A DNA stretch of 13,837 bases from contig CAMMLF010000034.1 of NCBI GenBank assembly GCA_946497585.1, positions 1-13,837 of the forward strand. Reading direction: 5' to 3'. The stretch comes from an uncultured Clostridium sp. (GTDB lineage: Bacteria; Bacillota; Clostridia; TANB77; CAG-508). Shown here one piece after another: positions 1-5,557 of this stretch (its first letter is position 1; each line of letters begins with the position of its first letter). The position numbers were made by a program, and so were the translations under genes. The notes beneath the pieces were generated by a model. It was given only the letters and a program-made list of their open reading frames with translations. It was not told where the DNA came from and did no database searches.

Positions 1-209
1 TCTAATACAATTAAATCACTTATATGAACTTCTTTATAATATGAATTTCCTGTTATTATTCCGATAATTTTATTATCTTCTTTAGCAACAAAAGCAAATG
101 ATTTATAATTGCAAACAACTCCATTTTTTGTAGCGAATTTATTAAATTCTACATCTATCATTGTATAAATTTCTTCATCTAGCTTCTCTTTATATTCTAT
201 TTCAATCAT
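1..209 (-). CDS. GNAT N-acetyltransferase, partial (N-terminal 69 codons)
   Basis: This is the N-terminal part of a protein whose 3' end lies beyond base 1. It starts at the ATG complementary to 207-209, with a good ribosome binding site (AGGAGAAAGAT) complementary to 210-220. The translation begins MIEIEYKEKLDEEIYTMID and continues with FAFVAKEDNKIIGIITG, the typical beta-strand, turn, beta-strand pattern of GNAT acetyltransferases ahead of the acetyl-CoA loop. Such enzymes move an acetyl group from acetyl-CoA to an amine. The RxxGxG loop itself is outside the window, so the family call rests on the strand pattern and on the GNAT gene next door. The substrate cannot be predicted. It is co-directional with the GNAT at 278-823, 68 bases away. 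Confidence 0.65.
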   Translation of the reverse strand, partial: MIEIEYKEKLDEEIYTMIDVEFNKFATKNGVVCNYKSFAFVAKEDNKIIGIITGNSYYKEVHISDLIVL

Positions 210-277
210 ATCTTTCTCCTATAAATATATTTTATAAAAAAAATTAATTAAAACTCCTTAATCATATAATTTGTATT

Positions 278-823
278 TTAATTATGTTCTTTATTAGATT
301 GTTCTTTTAGTCCTAACATTTTGTTATTCCATTTTTCTACTGGTTTATTGTCTAAACTTTTTGAATAAATAAATATTTTTGCATCAATAAAATTATCTTT
401 GTCATCAGGATTGTCATATAATTCTTTTTCTAATCCTCTAGATTCATATAATCTATGAGCATCTTTAGCAAATTCGTCTGTATATAATCTAAAATTTGTA
501 TATCCTTTCTTTTTAGCTAATTCTATTGTCTTATCTAAAGTAATTCCACCTATTCCATTATGTCTATATTTTTCTAATATACCAAACCATCCTAGCCACG
601 CCGTTTCAGGATATTCGTGATATGAATATATACCTGTAACTCCAACAGCAATGTCATTTTTATAAATAATATAATAATCCATTTCCTTTCTATAAGGATC
701 ATTATTTATTTGCTCTATAAAATTCTTTCTAGCATCTTCTTCCGGAAATATTTCATTCTGAATTTTACAAGCCAGTTCTAAATTTTCATTAGTTATTTTC
801 TTAAAAATAATCAAATTTTTCAA
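278..823 (-). CDS. GNAT family N-acetyltransferase
   Basis: A 181-residue GNAT acetyltransferase. Residues 75-82 (AWLGWFGI) form beta-4, and R87-H-N-G90-I-G92 is the RxxGxG acetyl-CoA pyrophosphate loop. Residues 106-113 (KGYTNFRLY) and the AHRLYESRGL stretch at 122-131 are the C-terminal half with the usual tyrosine. The length is normal for the family. The start is probably a TTG (complement of 821-823): an in-frame TGA lies three codons upstream and the first in-frame ATG is residue 48. A weak GTGAG-like binding site lies about 11 bases upstream. The 30 residues after the GNAT core (155-181) are polar and may be a disordered tail. The substrate is unknown, and the gene precedes another GNAT on the same strand. 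Confidence 0.9.
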   Translation of the reverse strand: MKNLIIFKKITNENLELACKIQNEIFPEEDARKNFIEQINNDPYRKEMDYYIIYKNDIAVGVTGIYSYHEYPETAWLGWFGILEKYRHNGIGGITLDKTIELAKKKGYTNFRLYTDEFAKDAHRLYESRGLEKELYDNPDDKDNFIDAKIFIYSKSLDNKPVEKWNNKMLGLKEQSNKEHN

Positions 824-1002
824 TATGTATCATCTCACTTTCAACTAAAAATATTTCACAATATTATTTGTTTATAGCAATACACTTTATAAAATTAATG
901 CATGCTAAATATTTATTTTCTATCTTAAATTATCATAGTCATTTTAACATTTTTTTCTAAATTTATAAATAGATTTTTGCCAATTAAGCTACAAAAATTT
1001 TT

Positions 1003-1061
1003 GCACTCAGGGTTTGGGATTTTATCCCATTGAATAGAATCCGTGTGAACAGATTCAGTGC
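1003..1061 (+). ncRNA. Candidate structured RNA or DNA fold (three-way junction)
   Basis: Three helices fit together. GCACT (1003-1007) closes with AGTGC (1057-1061). Inside are a 6-bp hairpin TGGGAT/ATCCCA (1015-1020/1024-1029) and a second hairpin GAATC/GATTC (1037-1041/1052-1056). The second hairpin extends across one C-A mismatch by GT/AC and is capped by GTGA, a GNRA-type tetraloop only when read on the plus strand. This island is richer in G+C than its surroundings. It could be a transcribed RNA, or a single-strand DNA fold used by a mobile element (origin or nick site). No named family is recognised. Confidence 0.35.
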
Positions 1062-1374
1062 TTGCTAAGACAAAAAATTCATTTTTTCATAAATTTTAGG
1101 TCTTTTAAAAAGTAGAAATTTGAGTACAAAAAAAGTTCTTTTTATACCTAATAATTTCCAAAATAATTTACCAATTAATTTTTAATAAGTAATTTATTTG
1201 TTCCAATTTTATTCTATATAAATTGTTTTATTAGTCTGTAAAAGTACAAATTTATTCTCTTAATTTGTTTCTAAAAATGAACTCTTTTTACTTTTATTTT
1301 AGTATTTTTAATTTCGTTTAACTTTTATATTTAAAAATTTTTTTAAAAATTTAAAATACTTGTCCCGGTTTTAG

Positions 1375-1414
1375 AATTTTAAAGTGCTGTTTATTTATAG
1401 AAGAGGAAAAAATT
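1375..1414 (+). repeat. Direct repeat copy 1 (candidate Int/Xis arm site)
   Basis: The core reads TTTTAAAGTGCTGTTTAT and then TATAGAAGAGGAAAAAATTT. It matches the second copy at 1438-1472 at most positions (shared TTTTAA, AGTGCTGTT, TAGAAGA, AAAATTT). The shared GTGCTG starts 63 bp apart, six helical turns. Paired phased repeats beside xis-int are typical of arm-type sites bound by the N-terminal domain of the recombinase or by Xis; that role is inferred. Confidence 0.5.
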
Positions 1415-1437
1415 TAATAATAAATGTATCCTTTTTC

Positions 1438-1472
1438 AAATTTTAAGTGCTGTTATATGTAGAAGAAAATTT
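1438..1472 (+). repeat. Direct repeat copy 2 (candidate Int/Xis arm site)
   Basis: The second copy of the repeat described at 1375-1414. It contains TTTTAAGTGCTGTTATATGT followed by AGAAGAAAATTT. It lies just upstream of the -35 box of the xis promoter, so a protein bound here could also affect xis transcription. Confidence 0.5.
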
Positions 1473-1483
1473 CAAAATATCCA

Positions 1484-1512
1484 TTGACAACATTAAAATG
1501 TTATGTTAAATT
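1484..1512 (+). promoter_or_regulatory. Predicted promoter of xis-int
   Basis: A perfect TTGACA (-35, 1484-1489) is followed after 17 bases by TAAATT (-10, 1507-1512). Transcription would start near 1519, leaving an 85-base leader before the xis ATG. The -10 box is embedded in the left arm of the inverted repeat at 1495-1560. Confidence 0.6.
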
Positions 1513-1560
1513 CTGACTCACAGGGTGCATATATCACATAGAATTTAACTTAAACATTTT
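1495..1560. repeat. Large imperfect inverted repeat over the xis promoter (candidate operator)
   Basis: The left arm 1495-1514 (AAAATGTTATGTTAAATTCT) is complementary to the right arm 1540-1560 apart from a small internal mismatch and gap. The arms are separated by 25 bases. The left arm covers the promoter -10, so only the right arm would be in the mRNA. That favours a protein-binding operator over an RNA hairpin. The binding protein is not known; the Xis product is one candidate. Confidence 0.5.
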
Positions 1561-1603
1561 GAAAAAGTACTTATAAAAGTAACAAGTTAGAGGAGGTGTG
1601 ATT

Positions 1604-1813
1604 ATGGAAAAACTTGATAATATAGTTATGTATTCACCAGAAGATGTTAGAAAGCTTCTTCATTTAGGTAATGCTAAATGTTTAGAATTATTCAATTCAA
1701 AAGATTTTCCTAGCATAAAAATTGGTAGAGCCTTTTGGGTAAAAGCTGATTGTTTAGAAAAATTTTTAAGTGAAAAACATACTTTAAACAACCAAAGTGA
1801 AGAAATGTTTTAA
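1604..1813 (+). CDS. xis: Excisionase-like small HTH DNA-binding protein
   Basis: A basic protein of 69 residues with the helix-turn-helix layout of MerR-type excisionases (HTH_17). The segment MYSPEDVRKLLHLGNAKCLE is the first helix, turn and recognition helix. FPSIKIGRAFWVKADCLEKF is the beta-wing and last helix, with the R-x-FWV-x-x-D/E pattern typical of the group. The start is the ATG at 1604, 7 bases behind a strong AGAGGAGG site; a GTG two codons upstream would overlap that site. It sits just upstream of a tyrosine recombinase, as xis does in Tn916-like elements, and would set recombination direction by bending DNA. It may also regulate its own promoter. The specific symbol rests on context. 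Confidence 0.8.
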   Translation: MEKLDNIVMYSPEDVRKLLHLGNAKCLELFNSKDFPSIKIGRAFWVKADCLEKFLSEKHTLNNQSEEMF

Positions 1814-1842
1814 TAAAAACTTTTTAAGAACTAACTATTTAC

Positions 1843-1916
1843 AGGAACACCCTTATATATCACGATAAAATAATATAATTTTATTAGGTACAAAGAGTTT
1901 TTGCAAGGGAGTTCCT
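1843..1916 (+). promoter_or_regulatory. Nested inverted repeats between xis and int
   Basis: The outer arms AGGAACACCCTT (1843-1854) and AAGGGAGTTCCT (1905-1916) pair over 12 bp with one mismatch. Within the loop ATAAAAT (1865-1871) pairs perfectly with ATTTTAT (1878-1884). The 3' outer arm ends about 8 bases before the int ribosome binding site (AAGGAGGA, 1925-1932), so it does not cover that site. It may be a translational or transcriptional control element for int, or a recombinase binding site; no U-tract follows, so it is not a plain terminator. Confidence 0.45.
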
Positions 1917-1935
1917 TCTAAAGTAAGGAGGAAAA

Positions 1936-3267
1936 ATGCAACACTCAAAAGGAATTACAGTTGGAACTTATCCAGTGAAAACAAAGAAGAAAGTAAATTC
2001 TATACCTATCTGTCCAACTTGTAAAAAATGCAAAGATAGGTCAATTTGTAGCAACAGAAAAAAACTTACTAAATGCTCTATATGTAAAAATTGTACTGAT
2101 AGTGAACATTGTGATATTTATTATATTTCTTATTGTAGTAAAGCAATATTAAATTTAGGAAGAAGTCCTCAAACAGGAAAAGAGATTAAAAAAACTTTTT
2201 CTGGTAAAACAGAAGATGAGGCTTTATATAGACTTTATCAATTTAAAGATGAAGTAAAAAGAAATGGTCTTCCTAGAAATATTATAGAGAAATCAATGGT
2301 TACAATTTATAGTTTAGGCTATCAAATGGAAGAGATAAAAAAATCAAGAGGTAAAATTGGTACAAATGCATATAGAACTAATATGAGCACTTTAAAAAGG
2401 TTAAAATCTTATGAGTTTTCTAATATTCCTATTGAAAAAGTTAAAAGAGAGCATATTGAAGACTTTTTGGAAGATGAGCGAGATAAATCTAATTCTATAA
2501 TAAAAAAAGATTATGGAATGCTTGCAAGGATTTATGATTATGCTGAAGAAAATGATTATATCAAAAAGAACTTTTTTAGAGGATTTAATAAAATTGAAAA
2601 AACTCAAAGTAAAATTGCTACAAAACAAGTAAATCCAATGACATTTGATGAAGAAAAAAGATTTAAACAATATTTAATGAATCACTCTCATCCATATAGA
2701 AATCTTGTCTTAATTGAATTGTACACTGGAATGAGATTAGGAGAAACTATTGCTTTAAACATCTCTGATGTTGATTTACATAGTAATATAATTCATGTTA
2801 GTAAAATATTAACACATGATGAAAATCATAAACCTTACATACATGATTCTTCTTTATCTCAAACAAAAGATGGTGCAAGACTTGTACAGATTAATGATAT
2901 TTTTAAGAATAATGTTATTGAAGCTCTAGAAATAGCTAAAGCAAACGATGATAACAATGAAAGTTTATTATTCTGTCAAGATAATGGCTCACTTATTTTA
3001 GAAAGTAGTGTAAATAGTTATTTAAAAAGAATTGCAAAAGAAATTGGTTTAAGCTATTGGAAACAATTTAGTTCTCATAGATTAAGACATACCTTTGCAA
3101 CAAGATGTATTGAAGCAGGTATTTCTCTTCCTGTACTTCAAACCTTAATGGGACATCATGATATTCAAACTACCATTAATGAATATGGTAAAGTATTTAA
3201 CTTTTATCAAAGAAAAGAGAAAGAAAAATATATTAATTATGTAACAGATGGAATAAGTGAGATTTAA
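1936..3267 (+). CDS. int: Tyrosine recombinase / integrase with N-terminal double Cys motif
   Basis: A 443-residue site-specific recombinase. The C-terminal catalytic domain (about 235-435) has the full set of residues: R267 (TGMRLGE), K311, H381 and R384 (SSHRLRHTFATR), H407 (LMGHHDI) and the nucleophile Y417 (NEYGKV). Residues 110-225 form the SAM-like core-binding domain, and about 65-105 resemble the arm-binding domain of Tn916-type integrases. Unusually, the first 60 residues carry two successive motifs of the form CxxCxxCx5C (C26, C29, C32, C38 and C47, C50, C53, C59). These look like a duplicated metal-binding knuckle and make the protein longer than the roughly 400-residue family norm. 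The ATG at 1936 follows a strong AAGGAGGA site. It works with the upstream Xis-like protein to integrate and excise DNA. No further mobile-element genes are adjacent. Confidence 0.95.
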   Translation: MQHSKGITVGTYPVKTKKKVNSIPICPTCKKCKDRSICSNRKKLTKCSICKNCTDSEHCDIYYISYCSKAILNLGRSPQTGKEIKKTFSGKTEDEALYRLYQFKDEVKRNGLPRNIIEKSMVTIYSLGYQMEEIKKSRGKIGTNAYRTNMSTLKRLKSYEFSNIPIEKVKREHIEDFLEDERDKSNSIIKKDYGMLARIYDYAEENDYIKKNFFRGFNKIEKTQSKIATKQVNPMTFDEEKRFKQYLMNHSHPYRNLVLIELYTGMRLGETIALNISDVDLHSNIIHVSKILTHDENHKPYIHDSSLSQTKDGARLVQINDIFKNNVIEALEIAKANDDNNESLLFCQDNGSLILESSVNSYLKRIAKEIGLSYWKQFSSHRLRHTFATRCIEAGISLPVLQTLMGHHDIQTTINEYGKVFNFYQRKEKEKYINYVTDGISEI

Positions 3268-3406
3268 AGAGAAATTTAAAATTTGTAAAGATAAAAAAAT
3301 AAGAAAAAATTTCAAAGTCGAATTTCAAGAATAAGTTTAAAGCTTGAAATGCAGTAATTGCAATAGATATATGTTTTTCCGAGGTAGTCACCTCGACCAT
3401 TTTTTA

Positions 3407-3437
3407 AGACATATACATTTCTAGTATATGTCTTTTT
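3407..3437 (+). terminator. Intrinsic terminator after int
   Basis: AGACATATAC (3407-3416) pairs perfectly with GTATATGTCT (3424-3433) over 10 bp with a 7-base loop, followed by CTTTTTCTATTTTTTT. It ends the xis-int transcript. A second perfect hairpin, CGAGGT/ACCTCG with an AGTC loop (3380-3395), lies just upstream. Confidence 0.8.
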
Positions 3438-3445
3438 CTATTTTT

Positions 3446-3931
3446 TTAATTTTCAAAATAAAATGCATATCTAGTATTATCTCTTATAAAACCTTCTTCA
3501 TAGTTTCCATTACTAGCAGATTTAACAACTTTTCTCCAGAATTCTTGTGCTTGTTTGTTTCTTAGCAAAGTTCTTATTTCCCATTTTCCTTTATATTTTT
3601 TAAACATTTCATTTGCCATGAACGTTCCTGCTCCGTGCTTTCTATATTTATTTAAAACAAAAAATTCTGCTATTTCATTCATTCCATCTTCGTTAAATCT
3701 TTCTAAAACAAAACCTGCTATTTTACCATCACATTTTAAAATGTATGGATGTCTTTCTTCTTCTAACCAATACAAGTTTATGTATTTACTTATTTTATAT
3801 AGTCCATTTTCCTGTGATTCAAAATGTGTTGTTTCATCTCCATAAAAACTTAACTCATAAGTATATAATTGCATTAAATTAAAAATCATATCCTTGTCTT
3901 TTTCTTGTACTTTTGATAATTCAAAACGCAT
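3446..3931 (-). CDS. GNAT family N-acetyltransferase
   Basis: A 161-residue GNAT acetyltransferase. The strand DGKIAGFVLERF (68-79), the beta-4 strand NEIAEFFVLNKYR and the acetyl-CoA loop R97-K-H-G100-A-G102 are all present. The C-terminal RNKQAQEFWRKVV (124-136) is the helix that normally precedes the last strands. It resembles the group of small GNATs with an LYxYELSxY N-terminal segment. The ATG at 3929-3931 is chosen because GAAGGG lies 9 bases upstream; a TTG three codons earlier would abut that site. The substrate is unknown. It converges on xis-int and ends 9 bases beyond the int terminator tail. Confidence 0.9.
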   Translation of the reverse strand: MRFELSKVQEKDKDMIFNLMQLYTYELSFYGDETTHFESQENGLYKISKYINLYWLEEERHPYILKCDGKIAGFVLERFNEDGMNEIAEFFVLNKYRKHGAGTFMANEMFKKYKGKWEIRTLLRNKQAQEFWRKVVKSASNGNYEEGFIRDNTRYAFYFEN

Positions 3932-3955
3932 AAATATCAACCCTTCAACTTATAT

Positions 3956-4033
3956 TTAATTTGCATTAAATCCACATTTTTTGTAAAACTCTGGTGCTTG
4001 AAATGCATATGTGGTTAAATTAATGTTTCCAAA
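3956..4033 (-). pseudogene. Relic of a GNAT acetyltransferase (C-terminal end only)
   Basis: Read on the minus strand, about 24 codons translate as FGNINLTTYAFQAPEFYKK and then CGFNAN before a TAA. This matches the conserved C-terminal end of many GNATs, in which a T-x-x-FQAPxFYKKxGF stretch carries the catalytic-end tyrosine. The frame is closed by a stop immediately upstream (complement of 4034-4036) and has no start, so this is a decayed remnant. It lies between an intact GNAT and the MYG1-like gene. Confidence 0.65.
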
Positions 4034-4047
4034 TTATATCTTCTAAT

Positions 4048-4938
4048 TTAAATACTTTCATTATATTTTACAATTTGAATTGCACTTTCTAAAGTTTTTG
4101 TACAACATAATTTTCCATGAACATCTACGTATATTAATTCTTTGATACCAGAAGCTTTTCTATCTTCTTCAATGTCTTCAGCTTTAGATATTTCATCTTT
4201 GAAGCTACAAGAATCACTTAATGTTCTAATGTCATACCCCTCCCTTTTTGACTTAAATATTATGTATTTTATATCATTTCTTTTAGCAATACTAATGGCT
4301 CTTTTATATGGCATTTCTCTATCCAATATTAAATAACAATCTTTGCACTCTTCTATTTTTTTCAAAACAATTTCTGTAGCCTCTACTACTGCAATAGTAT
4401 GTTTTATATAAACTTTCCAAAATTCATCTGCTAATTTTAATGCTTTAATAAAAGCTTTATTCTCTTCTATTCTTTCATTCCATTCAGGATTGCATAACTT
4501 AATGAAATCTGGTAATATTTTATTTTCCACATATTCTGTTTGCATATTATCTGCTGCATCAAGATATTGTATTAATTCTAAATCTATATATTCAAAAGTT
4601 TTATCTATATTTTTTACTTTGATTTTTTTCAAATATTCTTTTCCATACTTTCTCCACAATAGTCCTATTGACGAATAATATATTCCATTATCTCTTTGTC
4701 CATTCCTATTTTTTTGATGATGATCAAACTCTCCTCCACCTATATCATATACAATCTTATTAGTAATGTTTTTATTATCTATAGATGGAACTCTAATTAG
4801 TACCACTTTGTCAAAAATTTTGCTTAAAAATATTGTTGACATGACATCATCAACGTGAAATTTTCCAGAATGAGTAATGAACTTTGCTTCTTTTATATTG
4901 TCAGTTAATTCTATATTTTTATATTTATTCTTAATCAT
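4048..4938 (-). CDS. MYG1-like (UPF0160) DHH-type metal-dependent hydrolase
   Basis: A 296-residue protein, normal length for the MYG1/UPF0160 family. The diagnostic motifs are THSGKFHVDD (22-31; H23, H28 and D31 as metal ligands), VYDIGGGEFDHHQ (63-75; D65, D72, H73, H74) and LDAADN (126-131), the signature of the DHH-like phosphoesterase fold. The human relative MYG1 is reported as a 3'-5' exoribonuclease; the bacterial members are less well characterised, so a nuclease or phosphoesterase role is inferred. The ATG follows AGAGAGG at 5 bases. It is the second gene of an operon with the DUF488-like gene, with 31 bases between them. The C-terminal third is less typical of the family. Confidence 0.8.
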   Translation of the reverse strand: MIKNKYKNIELTDNIKEAKFITHSGKFHVDDVMSTIFLSKIFDKVVLIRVPSIDNKNITNKIVYDIGGGEFDHHQKNRNGQRDNGIYYSSIGLLWRKYGKEYLKKIKVKNIDKTFEYIDLELIQYLDAADNMQTEYVENKILPDFIKLCNPEWNERIEENKAFIKALKLADEFWKVYIKHTIAVVEATEIVLKKIEECKDCYLILDREMPYKRAISIAKRNDIKYIIFKSKREGYDIRTLSDSCSFKDEISKAEDIEEDRKASGIKELIYVDVHGKLCCTKTLESAIQIVKYNESI

Positions 4939-4969
4939 TTTTACCTCTCTGTTACTATTTAAGTTTTAT

Positions 4970-5428
4970 TTATCTCTCGTTCTCTTTCTCAATAACACTC
5001 TCTAACATTCTTCTTATATATTCTGGTCTTTTGTTTTCTTCAATATTCAAATTTTTATCGACTTTAATATCTCTTACTTTAATTCCATATAGCATTTCTA
5101 TGTATTCCGCCAGAATATGTCTATGGCAAAAATCTTGTCCTTTTTCATAACAAAGAAGTATTGGATCTTTTTCTCCTCTTAGAAGTTCTTCTATATTTAC
5201 TTTTGATAAAACTTGTCTATAATATTCTTGAATATAATATCTGTCATTTGCTTCGCTAGATATTTTTCCCATATTACTATGCCATATATTCCAAAAGACA
5301 CGTTTAGGAGCCAGCTGAGGAATTGCTTTACCCACAAAACCTACACTTTTGCCTCTATCACCAGAAATAGAAATTAAGTTTCCTCTTTTACATTCATCAT
5401 AATTTCCTGTAAAAATACGTTGATTCAT
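4970..5428 (-). CDS. DUF488-like protein
   Basis: A 152-residue soluble protein. Its strongest signature is LLCYEKGQDFCHRHILAEYI (91-110), with C93 and C101-H102-R103. This matches the conserved LLCxExxxxxCHRxxLAxxL end of DUF488 proteins. The N-terminal half has RIFTGNY and NLISISGDRGKSVGF, similar to DUF488 members that begin with a short beta strand and a Y/N-rich turn. The biochemical activity of DUF488 is not established; the Cys-His-Arg pair could be catalytic or could bind a metal. The start has AAAGGAG about 11 bases upstream. It is first in an operon with the MYG1-like gene and is transcribed from the extended -10 promoter near 5522. Confidence 0.75.
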   Translation of the reverse strand: MNQRIFTGNYDECKRGNLISISGDRGKSVGFVGKAIPQLAPKRVFWNIWHSNMGKISSEANDRYYIQEYYRQVLSKVNIEELLRGEKDPILLCYEKGQDFCHRHILAEYIEMLYGIKVRDIKVDKNLNIEENKRPEYIRRMLESVIEKENER

Positions 5429-5463
5429 TTTCTTATTTTCTCCTTTAGCTATTTTATTTTTTC

Positions 5464-5493
5464 TTGACTTTTTGCAATTAATCTATTTATACA
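5464..5493 (+). promoter_or_regulatory. Predicted promoter of the 690-aa gene
   Basis: TTGACT (5464-5469) and TATACA (5488-5493) are separated by 18 bases. A weaker alternative is TTGCAT (5495-5500) with TATCAT (5518-5523), 17 bases apart. Both would give a short leader before the ATG at 5558. Confidence 0.45.
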
Positions 5494-5521
5494 TTTGCAT
5501 ATTCCAGCTTCCTATGCTATC

Positions 5522-5530
5522 ATTATATCA
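5522..5530 (-). promoter_or_regulatory. Extended -10 promoter of the DUF488-MYG1 operon
   Basis: The minus strand reads TGATATAAT, a perfect extended -10 element. The matching -35 region is poor, as is common with extended -10 promoters. It lies between the divergent promoter and the start of the 690-aa gene, so the two transcription units may interfere with each other. Confidence 0.5.
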
Positions 5531-5557
5531 TAAAAATCAACTTGAAGAGAGAATAAT

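Larger units (their letters stand above)
824..1603. other. Long non-coding region upstream of xis (recombination arm / regulatory region)
   Basis: This stretch of about 780 bases has no convincing open reading frame on either strand and is extremely A+T rich. It is not featureless. It contains a perfect 12-bp palindrome (992-1003), a predicted multi-branched fold (1003-1061), two direct repeats 63 bp apart (1375-1414 and 1438-1472), a promoter at 1484-1512 and a large inverted repeat (1495-1514/1540-1560). By position it would be the regulatory and recombination arm of the xis-int module, but no element end or attachment site could be identified. Confidence 0.6.

Noticed and set aside
1375..1472. 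The two direct repeats considered as a short CRISPR array.
   Set aside because: Only two imperfect copies, A+T-rich, with no regular spacers and no cas genes nearby.
2401..2670. An open minus-strand frame inside int, and similar open frames opposite other genes (for example 12253-12648 and 12860-13219 on the plus strand).
   Set aside because: They lack ribosome binding sites and give low-complexity F/S/I-rich proteins, as expected for antisense frames of A+T-rich genes.
3342..4007. A 12-bp direct repeat GCTTGAAATGCA at 3342-3353 (just after int) and 3996-4007 (inside the GNAT relic), considered as attachment-site cores.
   Set aside because: In so A+T-rich a window several 12-base matches are expected by chance, the copies are on the same side of int, and no copy is found at the left of the module.
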